From assembly GCA_038501195.1 (NCBI GenBank), contig JBBPUQ010000004.1, forward strand, positions 3,038,001 to 3,102,000: DNA of 64,000 bases, written 5' to 3'. Under the pieces are notes generated by a model. It was not told where the DNA came from. It did no database searches and saw only the letters and a program-made list of their open reading frames with translations. This document shows, piece after piece, positions 56,061 through 64,000 of this stretch (the stretch's first letter is position 1; every line of letters begins with the position of its first letter). The DNA is from Nemania diffusa (taxonomy: Eukaryota; Ascomycota; Sordariomycetes; Xylariales; Xylariaceae). The translations under genes and the position numbers were made by a program.

Positions 56061-58310
56061 ATGCGAGTATCCGAGACATATTTACAAACGCAACGCGCAC
56101 AACTCATCATGGAAGCTGCCCCCTTGTTACTTGCTCCTTTCTGCCTCTTCTCTCCCATCTCGATCGACTACCACGCTTCTAACTTGAGATACAACGCGAT
56201 CACCTACTACCCATCAGCGCAAACCCCTTACGTTCCTCGAACATCTGTCAGAATGACAGCCCCGTCTGGGTCTATCCCTAGAGACCTCTTGAAAAAGAAC
56301 CGGGCGCAGATTGAACCGGAGAACATCGAGAGAGGCCTGTTGACCAACGGCAAGACGGTCAAGGTTCTCAAGACAGAGCGCATCATGTACGAGTTGCAAG
56401 TCCCGCAGCATCTCTGGGCCGACATGATAAGCAGCTTGGCCGCCTCTGACATGGCAGATGGCGACTGTCATGTCGCTACCCTGCAAGGTTACTTGGGCGA
56501 TGCGGGCCGGGCGACTAACGATACCTCTAAGGCCGGCCTCATCGAAGCTATCTTCAAGTATTGGGTCCAAGCCGGAGACCTAAGTAGCGTAAACCCGATT
56601 GATAAAAAGGTAACAGGGCTGTCGCATCAGGTTGTATGATCTAGAGCTAATTATCTCGGGGATGCTAGGGCACTTCTTCCCGTCCGAGCTCCAAGTCACA
56701 GGGGGAGACGGCCTCCGCTATGGAGCTGGCGACTCCAGTCACCAAGCGCGATGTCCCCGAGGACCTGCCCATCCTGAGGCCCCGAGCTGTCGCATACGAC
56801 CCCCCCACCGCTGAAGGCACGCACTTAGGTTCCCCGTCGCCGCTGCGTAACTAATCCTCGGTAGGTATCAGGGGCTCGGTTGTCCTGGCTTTGGACTCTG
56901 CTCCTGCAGGACCCGAGGAGCGGGAGATCTCGGACGCCTACCGCGCAAAGTACGCCCCAGACCAAAACCCTCGTGTTCTTGCGGGTTCGCGCCTAAGCCC
57001 CCTGTCATCGGGCAGATCCCATTCAGGCACGGATGACCCCAACGCCTGGGCCTCGGCCTTGACGTTAGAAGAGCTCGAGAAGCGGGTACAATTCTCCCGG
57101 GCCCAGTCGGAGTCGCGTAAAAAGAATGCCCAGGCCGATGCTGTCTTTCCCGCCACCCAAAGTACGCACTTCTGCATCCCGCTACCACAATGCAACTAAC
57201 GCCATATAGACAGGAACGACCCGGGCATTGCATACTCAGGCTTGGCCCCTAAGCAAGATAAGGATGTAGGAGCCTCGAGCGCCGGCTCTATACAACGCTC
57301 TGGTCAACCAAACCCTGCCAGCTTCTATAGCTACATAGACCAGGCCGTCGGTAGCACCCGTGTGGGAAGCAGGCCTTACGACAGCGTGCACACGTCTCCG
57401 GAGCTGCAGAATCGCGAGAATAAAGCTGCGCTTACAGCACTTCCCCCGAGGTCGCATCAAGAGCCTCCAAAGCTATCGCTAGTAGGAAAGCTCACCGAGG
57501 CTATCTTTCCTTCTTCTAAAGGTATTTTTGCACATAGGCATCATTTTCGTCCTGTTTTTTAAACTTAAACTAAATACCTTTGCAGCGATTCCTTCTCAAA
57601 TTCAGACTGATCTTCGCCCTCCAGTTCAGATTCAACCCTCCCCTCAGGTTCGAACTGATCCTCGCCCTCAAGTTCGAACTGATCCCCCTTATCAAGGTCA
57701 AAACCCACCCTACACTCAAATTCAGACTGATCCTCGCCCTCCAGTTCGGACTGATCCCCCTTACCAAGAGCAAAACCCACCCTACACTCAAATTCAGACT
57801 GATCCCCGTCCTCAAATTCAGATTCAACCCTCCCCTCAGGTTCAAACTGATCCTCACATCAAGGTCCCTACCTATCAACCTCTGGGATCTACCCCCCCTA
57901 TGCGTCAGGGCACCCACCTCGGAGAAAAGCCTCCAGATCAAGAATCAATCATGCGATCTATTAGCGATACTTTTAATGCTCTCGAGACAACCGCTCCTGA
58001 ACAGCTTTACACGGATTCCTACCCAACATCGATCAGCTGTGTCGTTGAGCTATCCGATTACCTGGACCGCTTAGAGCAGGCACGGGTAATATTAGCAAAG
58101 GAGTACTATTCTGCGTGTGGCCGTGTTGATTCGGGACTTCGTACCCACGCTATACAGAAGCTCAAGAAAGAGTGGACTTTTCCTCCGGTAGAGCAATGGA
58201 TCGCGGTTCGCGATTGTTATCAACAAGCCCGTGTCAAGCTAGACACGTACATTTCCCAGTGCCTGCGATATTTCGCGAGTCTTTTACAACGATTTCCATC
58301 ACCTCCATAA
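56061..58310 (+). CDS. Pro/Gln-repeat protein, unknown (gene 4 of the + strand group)
   Basis: Five exons (56061-56609, 56669-56828, 56865-57161, 57210-57521, 57586-58310) keep one frame for 680 residues. Introns carry CTAAT or CTAAC; the second is only 36 nt, so that border is less sure. The first 180 residues have a globular look (ERGLLTNGKTVKVLKTERI, QVPQHLWADMISSLAASDM). The middle is disordered. Residues of about 440-540 are a repeat of QIQTDPRP, VRTDPPYQ, QNPPYTQ blocks. A helical end follows (VELSDYLDRLEQARVILAKE, ARVKLDTYISQCLRYFASLL). No family recognised. Confidence 0.62.
57586..57880 (+). repeat. In-frame Pro/Gln-coding repeats
   Basis: Repeated CAAATTCAGACTGATCC and CCCTTACCAAG/CCCTTATCAAG blocks, about 72 nt per larger unit, within the last exon of the Pro/Gln-repeat gene. 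All copies stay in frame. Confidence 0.85.
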
Positions 58311-58659
58311 TGCATAAGCAAAGCAGTTCTGGCGAGACATAGGGGTTAGAGTGTATGACAGATAGCTTCTAGCATGTAGACATGCTTTGTTTCACTATAA
58401 TAAAATAGTTTTATTAAAGCTAGAAAATCTGCCAACTTATTTAATATACTTCTAAATCTATCTAATTATATCAGGTCTCGAGGCTTCTGCTATTTTCTCA
58501 GTAGTTCTAGCGTTTAGTTTTAGCTGCAACCTTAGATATCTACTTTTTTAATATCGACCTTGGTATAATAGCCTGCTAGGTCTAGTATTATTATTATTCC
58601 TTTACTTGATATCTGTTAAACGTGTTTTCTACTAGTCTCGGCACGTCGCTATTGATAAT
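58311..58659. other. AT-rich spacer inside the element
   Basis: 349 bases, AT-rich. Probable terminator and promoter of flanking + strand genes; nothing specific seen. Confidence 0.55.
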
Positions 58660-60033
58660 ATGGAGACTCCTCGGTCGTCTACCCGTTGTTCTAACAAGGG
58701 CATATCCGTCCCCTCGCCGAAAACGAACCGTCGGAACCAGAGGCATTCAACACCTCAGACTCACACCCCTCAGACCCAGAACGCCCAGACTACGGAGATG
58801 GCGACCCCTACTCCTCCCAAGATTATAAGCCTGTTAGAAGATGGCAAGATATGCTTCTTATCTGTTGCAGAAGTTACCGGCATACTAGATCGGGCAGAGA
58901 ATCCGACTGAGACGATCACAGAGATATTCCAAGAGGTGGCACGGTATCAAGACAGTATCGAGGACTTTCAGATATGGGTGTCTCACCTGTGGGATCTAGC
59001 GCTGGACAGAGAACTGTGGAAAGGCAAATACGACACCTTTAGGCAATGGGTGGGCGAGTCCCATAACGAGATATGCCACACCATTGCGAGGGAAGGGTAT
59101 AAGATCAGGAACAGGAAAACAGAGGTGATCAGGTCGCTCACCTTGCTCGGCGCAGCTGGCCCGCGGTTCCAGCACCTGATCCGGTCGGAATCGCGCAACT
59201 TTCTCAACGCGCTGCGGAATCAGATGGCGCGCCACAACCTGAGCTATCCCCTTGCCGCAGTGTTATCTAACATTCAGACGTATCACCGGATCGCGCCTGG
59301 GGCCGCGGGTCGGCGGGGCATCCAGAGGACCCCTGGTACGCAGACGATCGACATCACCGGCCTCGACGGCGTCGTCTACCGCAAGCTGACCGACGAGGAG
59401 ATGACGGCCGCCCGGGTGGTGGTCGGCCCGCACGGCTTCCTGGTAAGCGAGCTGTCGGCTCCAGCACCTATCGAGGACGCGGAATTCGACAAGGCCGTCG
59501 AGTCGTTCGAGGTAGGCAGGCGGGCTGGCGAACAGTCGTCCCCGCTCGCAAAGGCCGATCTTCCTAAATCGGGAGACGGTGACGCGGTGCCCGGCGCGCG
59601 TGCGAAGCCCGTGTCTGTGAGACCCGACACGTTTCAGTTCGTAACCCAGTGTTCCTGTGAGACCTCTGTCCCGTCCGATCTAAAGGCAGCCCTCGACAAG
59701 ATGCATTGGTCGGCGGGATACGATGTTTTAGAACCTCTTATGGGCACGGTGGCAGAGGTTAAAGGGGCAATGTGCGTGCGCCACTGCCAGATCTGGCTAG
59801 TGTGTGGCCTTGGCGTGAATCAGCTAAAACACCAGTTAGATACCGATTACCTTGTCGACGAGATAACGAACCGTATGTATAAGCTAGGCGTGCAGGTGGA
59901 AAAGAAGCCTAGTGCGAAGAAGGACTTTTCCGACATGAAGAAAGGCCTAGGTTTCTCTTGGGACGACCTTAGCTCGATTAAGGTCCCTAAGCGCAAGGCT
60001 GTGTGCCAGGGGGGTAAGAATACCAAACAGTAA
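58660..60033 (+). CDS. Element-borne protein, unknown (gene 5 of the + strand group)
   Basis: One exon, 457 residues from METPRSSTRCSNKGI. A Thr/Gln/Pro-rich head of 50 residues leads into a likely helical region (LLEDGKICFLSVAEVTGILD, IEDFQIWVSHLWDLALDREL, TIAREGYKIRNRKTEVIRSL). Then a basic segment (RFQHLIRSESRNFLNALRNQ), a linker, and a tail with C-rich spots (QCSCETS, CVRHCQIWLVCG) and a basic end (KVPKRKAVCQGGKNTK). It could bind DNA, and sits next to the right end of the element, so it is one candidate for a mobility protein. No catalytic motif was recognised. Confidence 0.65.
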   Translation: METPRSSTRCSNKGISVPSPKTNRRNQRHSTPQTHTPQTQNAQTTEMATPTPPKIISLLEDGKICFLSVAEVTGILDRAENPTETITEIFQEVARYQDSIEDFQIWVSHLWDLALDRELWKGKYDTFRQWVGESHNEICHTIAREGYKIRNRKTEVIRSLTLLGAAGPRFQHLIRSESRNFLNALRNQMARHNLSYPLAAVLSNIQTYHRIAPGAAGRRGIQRTPGTQTIDITGLDGVVYRKLTDEEMTAARVVVGPHGFLVSELSAPAPIEDAEFDKAVESFEVGRRAGEQSSPLAKADLPKSGDGDAVPGARAKPVSVRPDTFQFVTQCSCETSVPSDLKAALDKMHWSAGYDVLEPLMGTVAEVKGAMCVRHCQIWLVCGLGVNQLKHQLDTDYLVDEITNRMYKLGVQVEKKPSAKKDFSDMKKGLGFSWDDLSSIKVPKRKAVCQGGKNTKQ

Positions 60034-60177
60034 ATCTAGCTCTAGACACTGTCTAAAACTCGGAATAGCTTCATAGTAAGACAGACTCTTCATAGTAAGA
60101 CAGACTTCCGCAACAGACTTCTGTCTAAAACTCTTCATAAAGACAGACTCCCGCAACAGACTCCCAAAACAGGTCTT
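60034..60177. repeat. Right subterminal repeats
   Basis: TTCATAGTAAGACAGACT occurs twice in tandem (60070-60105), and AGACTCCCGCAACAGACT and related AACAGACTTCTGTC motifs follow. They mirror the left-end GGGAGTCTGT set in inverted orientation. Confidence 0.85.
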
Positions 60178-60219
60178 CAGAGCTGAGATCTTGCTAAAAA
60201 TGGAAAATCAAGCCTCCAG
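60178..60219 (-). repeat. Right terminal inverted repeat
   Basis: 42 bases ending ATGGAAAATCAAGCCTCCAG, exact reverse complement of 42343-42384. Confidence 0.95.
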
Positions 60220-60228
60220 AGACGTGAG

Positions 60229-61059
60229 GACGCCGTGCTGCAGGCCTGCGCGCCCCTCGTCGACATGCACAGCATCCACGTGTACACGGCCGCGGGGGCC
60301 TCGCACGTGCGCAACGTGACCGCGCCCCTGGCCGCCGAGCGCGCCATCCGCATCGCCGCCTCCCTCGTCGAGCTCGCCTGCATCGAGTGCGCCGGCACCC
60401 GCGCCGGCGTCGCCGGGAAAGCCCTCCCCCGCCCGCCGCCCAAGCTCTGCTTCGACGAGTGGAACGTCTGGGACCCCGAGCGCGCGCCGGGCGACAAGGG
60501 CGCCGAGGAGACGTACACGCTCTCCGACGCGCTGGCCGTCGCCGTCTGGCTCAACGTCTTCGTGCGCCAGAGCCGCTACATTGGCATGGCTAACATCGCC
60601 CAGTCCGTCAACGTCATCTCCCCGCTCATGACCACCCCATCCGGCCTCGTGCGCCAGTCCACCTGGTGGCCGCTGCTCCTCTTCTCCCGCCACATGCGCG
60701 GCTGGACCGTCGCCGCCCACGTGCGTGCCGGCGCCTACGACGGCGAGACCCAGCCCGCCTGGCTGCAGGGCACCTTGGAGGATGGCGCGCCGTGGCTCGA
60801 CGTCAGCGCGTCCGTCGATGAGCAGGGCTATGTCAGCCTCGCCGTTGTGAATGTCAGCGAGACGGAAGATTTCGCCGTCGAGGTCAAGGGTGTTGTCGCC
60901 GGGAAAGATGTCTCCGTGTACACGGTCACGGCGCCGCAGGTGACTGCCACGAATACCGCGGGCCAGGAAGAAGTTAGCATTGCCGAGAGCACATGGGATG
61001 GCCAGGGGTCATACAAATTTTTAAAACACTCGTTTACCATGCTAAGATGGAAATCCTAG
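60229..61059 (+). pseudogene. GH51 alpha-L-arabinofuranosidase, 3' half (interrupted)
   Basis: The remaining 276 residues of the GH51 gene, without a start of its own. VDMHSIHVYTAAG is the strand after the acid/base, and KLCFDEWNVWDPE holds the nucleophile Glu. IAQSVNVISPLMTTP and TWWPLLLFSRHMRG end the barrel; a beta-rich domain follows. It ends at TAG 61057-61059. With the 5' half it gives about 513 residues, normal for this type. GC-rich codon use equals that of the first half, so the two were one gene before the insertion. No added disabling change seen in either half, which suggests a recent event. Confidence 0.93.
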
Positions 61060-61783
61060 AATCTGTTGTACCAGACTAGTTAATGACTAATTGAACTGGC
61101 ACTAAACTTAATGCCTCTGGCAATGAGATCCAAGGTCTTCGATTCAATTACAATTGTTTATTTTGATTTTTTTTTTCGTTTCTGTCTTTTGATAGTCGTT
61201 CCGTTGTATTGTAGTAATCGCGTACGTATACAAATGAACCGTGCCGTGACGTATGCATACACCTTATGTCCTGCAGCTATACATACTGCTTTTTATTTGT
61301 TGTACAAAGAATTTCCCCGTCGTCTCCAATGCCTCCAAGATAGCAACCAGGTTGGGTATAATCCACCATGCAGAGTGCCGTTTTATCGTCTCTTGTCGTG
61401 ATGACCCAACATTAGTGTGACGTAAGACTTGAGTGATGACTTTCCGAATTCATACTCGTAATCCCAAAGCTACAAGACTGATTAGATATTCCGAACAATC
61501 ATTTTCTTCCAAAGCTGCGAGTCAACGCTTCTGGACCCACACGGGGTCAACGTGCGCGTTGACATGGCGAATTTCTAACGACGCGACTAGTGCCAATGTC
61601 TATCTACTGGTAGTGTAGTTTTTGGCGTTTATTGGATCAGGAACAGCGTAATGTTGAGGAATCTAATCGACTAATTTTCGTCAAGATATTAGGCGAATTG
61701 ATCGCCGACTAAGTGTTGTAGAATAATCATCCTACTGGGGTGTGTAATCGTAGAAATAATCATGCATCGTAATGGAAGCTTCA
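61060..61783. other. Convergent 3' spacer
   Basis: 724 bases between GH51 and the WD40 gene. No gene seen. Confidence 0.6.
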
Positions 61784-63945
61784 TCACCGGAAGTTGATAA
61801 TGGCAAGCTATGATATAGAGTAAGTAATAGTGTAGATACGGTAATCAGTCATGACTTACTCGGCTGTTCACACCGTAGGCTAACTTGTGGCCAGTAGAAT
61901 CCCAACCCAAGCAGTGCTCGTCTTCTTCATCTGACTCGGGATTCATCCGCGGGCTCAGCCAGCCGGGGTGGGGAAGACGGCTCCAGCTTGCACGTGGAAT
62001 GCCATGGTCGCCAACTTTCCAGATGAGTATCCTTTCGCTCGTCGCTCCTGCGAGAAATGCGCCATCCGGTGTAAATGCAAGCGCCACAATAGCAGGGCCC
62101 ATAGTCATCGAGCATTTTGCTGCGCCGTCAGTAGCAAGCGCATTCCATATGAATATAGCTCCGTCTTCGCCGCCTGATGCTAATAATCTTTCAGTTTCAA
62201 TAACGGGTGGCTGCGTTGGCTGCCAAGCTAACGCAGTGACTGCATCGCAGTGGGCTTCTATTGAACGCCGCTTGCCCGAATTATCCCATACCTAGATTCA
62301 GCGTCAATAGGAGAACTGCGAAAGTGTGAGAATTTCCTTACATCAACCACACCCTTCTCTCCGCACGTAGCAGCTAAGGAGCAATGTGGGTCGTATTGTA
62401 CCTGTGTTAAGGTATCTCCCTCTCTTGTCTCAAACTTCTGAACTTGTGAGATTCCTTTGTCGGAGTAACGCAAGAGCGCAAGCAGCTCCCCACCACACAA
62501 TAGAAATTCCGTTTCGGTAGTCCACGCGACATCGAGTGGTTCTGCACTTAAATCGTGGTTCGATAGAAAATACGTCAGCGAGTTGAGTGTTTGCGCATGA
62601 TATATTGTTATGAGCGTGCCTCCATTATCTGGGGCGATTGCTAGAATCGCCGTGCTAAGAGGACTCCAGCGAAGCTTGATGACAGGAGGCTCGGCGACTT
62701 CGAAGTGGTGGATGTGACTACCATCTGGGGCCCAGAGCGAAAGTCTGGCCTTGGAGTCTCCATCAGTAGCAAGAGCTATGGCGCTTCCATCCCAGTTCCA
62801 AGCCATCGCGGTAACCGTGGCCTTGGGTGATATGTCATCTTCGACCAGAGTATGGAAATCTGGGACGATAGGATTCACGTGATCGTCAGATGCAGGATCG
62901 GCTGCTGCCCCACGGGAGATGTTCCAGATGCGGGCTAGCGCATCGGTTCCAGCGGCCGCCAAGAGGGAGGGATCTCGCGGATGCCATTGGCAGTGTAGTA
63001 GCACTGGCGCACTATCACCGTTTACCCTGGATAAGGCGGTTACAGGCGAGAGGGCGGGTGCGTCGTCAAGACCCGAGCCGAGGGGGATAAATGTGGTTTC
63101 GGAAGCCAATTCTTCAACCTTATCGATCTGAGTGCCTTGTTCAGGGCCATCGGTGCGCGGAACAGGTGTCGACGCCTGCTCACCCTCCAGGGGGGATGGA
63201 TAAGCGTGATTGTCACCCTGGTGGTCCGGCCCATCTAATTCCATGGGGGTTGTGGCTGCATCCGCTCCATGTTCGTACCCATTGCTCAGTCGTGGTCGCT
63301 TGTTCGGCGAACCATTCGCCAGCGACTGTTGCTGCCTGTCACCCTGGCGCTTTCGGGAATTTTCCACCTCGACCCCCGATGATGGTGCTGCTGGTAACGC
63401 TGGCGTAGAAATTAGAGCTGGCGGCGGCTGCACATCTATATCAGGTTCTGCCTCGGCATCATCGTCGCTCTCCTCTAGTTGTTGCTGGTGAGGCAGTGGA
63501 TGCGCAACCAGTGGACCGAAAATCCCTAGCTGCATCGCCTCGGCCAGTGCCGCCTGCGCTGCTGCGTCACCAGGTACCTGCACAGAAACTGGTCAGTGCC
63601 AATGCCCATTTGGCCGGATCCTGGGCGACAATTTGGAGAAAATCAATTCGGTGTCCCATCGCCGGCGAGCGCCACGCCTCTTCTCGTTGGTTTCGTGTTT
63701 TGCCCGATGCACTGCACACAGGCCACAGAACAGAGACATTGGCTACGTATTATAACACATGCTGCGGATTTTAGCACGTACCTGGGATGTCTGTGCATGC
63801 TCCCTCTCTAGCGAGTGATACAGAAGACCTTTGTTTAAAACATTGACTAGCGCGTGACTCTTGACATATGGCGCGAAATCCAGCTGCCGATGGGGCTCTT
63901 GAATGTGCCATTCTTTCTGAAATTTGACCGCAGTCTCTCGGTAAT
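61784..63945 (-). CDS. WD40 protein of TBL1/SIF2 type, partial
   Basis: Four exons are inside the window (63782-63945, 62342-63577, 61860-62291, 61784-61807); the 5' exon(s) lie beyond the right edge and 63946-64000 is intron. The last exon codes just LAIINFR. The first visible exon, YRETAVKFQKEWHIQEP, continues a LisH-type N-terminal segment. An acidic, Gln- and Pro-rich linker with a basic patch (NKRPRLSNG) follows, then WD repeats: LHCQWHPRDPSLLAAAGTD then ARIWN, VTAMAWNWDGSAIALATDGD, QVQYDPHCSLAATCGEKG, VTALAWQ with FIWN, and LAFTPDGAFLAGATSE with ILIWKVGD. Homologues are subunits of the Set3 (yeast) or NCoR/SMRT (animal) histone deacetylase complexes. So a nuclear corepressor role is likely. 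Confidence 0.9.
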
Positions 63946-64000
63946 CTGCACAAGCTCAAAGTCAGTTCACATACCACAAACCTTCACCTGTCTCTTTCTC

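Larger units (their letters stand above)
42332..60227. mobile_element. 17.9-kb TIR element inserted in GH51, type unknown
   Basis: The ends hold inverted repeats of 42 perfect bases (42343-42384 and 60178-60219), with weaker pairing for about 80 more. GGAC stands at 42328-42331 and again at 60228-60231, consistent with a 4-bp target duplication. Removing the insert with one copy rejoins GH51 in frame (SWD then AVLQAC). A few unpaired bases (11 left, 8 right) lie between GGAC and the perfect repeat, so the exact tips are unsure. It carries eight gene models, a copia relic, a tandem array and subterminal repeats. No DDE transposase, DUF3435-type recombinase, helicase or element-wide reverse transcriptase was recognised. 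It could be an autonomous new type or a cargo carrier moved in trans. Confidence 0.9.

Noticed and set aside
42332..60227. The large insertion as a Starship
   Set aside because: No DUF3435-type tyrosine recombinase at either end was seen, and long terminal inverted repeats are not a Starship mark.

Overview
The window reads as nuclear DNA of a filamentous ascomycete, most likely a Sordariomycete. Its genes carry short GT-AG introns (mostly 40-75 nt) with CTAAC/CTAAT branch sites. They encode fungal families: THI4, a HET-domain protein, an NRC-2-type kinase, OST4, TMA46, a Yra1/Mlo3-type export factor, RFC, acetyl-CoA synthetase, a fungal ADAM and a TBL1/SIF2 WD40 protein. Spacers are full of TAGGTAGG/CCTACCTA-type short repeats and are AT-rich in places. 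The order within the class cannot be fixed by eye.

Layout: 1-596 is the 3' end of THI4. 597-7,899 is mostly AT-rich, stop-dense DNA around one HET-domain gene. 7,900-41,551 is an ordinary housekeeping region: CorA-like membrane protein, AGC kinase, AT-hook/zinc-finger protein, SDR, TMA46, OST4, Yra1/Mlo3, a PLP aminotransferase, RFC subunit, acetyl-CoA synthetase, ADAM protease and a conserved unknown. A TA-flanked MITE lies at 26,621-26,804. Most genes needed exon reconstruction; each joined model given here keeps frame and the junctions match the family.

41,552-61,059 is the striking part. A GH51 alpha-L-arabinofuranosidase gene is split in two by an insertion of about 17.9 kb (about 42,332-60,227). 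The insertion ends in 42-bp perfect terminal inverted repeats, extended imperfectly to about 120 bp and rich in subterminal AGTCTGT motifs. The tetranucleotide GGAC flanks both sides, and joining across it restores the GH51 frame. It carries at least eight genes: a large tandem C2H2 zinc-finger protein, a small acidic-tailed protein, a protein with an I-PpoI-like His-Me finger zinc motif between two C2H2 fingers, and five co-oriented genes (an unknown, a membrane-anchored J-like protein without HPD, a single-pass membrane protein, a Pro/Gln-repeat protein and an unknown). A copia relic, a tRNA-like sequence and a 169-bp tandem array also lie inside it. I see no known transposase, tyrosine recombinase or reverse transcriptase that would move it, so it is the best candidate for an undescribed system.

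After the insertion comes the second half of GH51, then a TBL1/SIF2-like WD40 gene running off the right edge.
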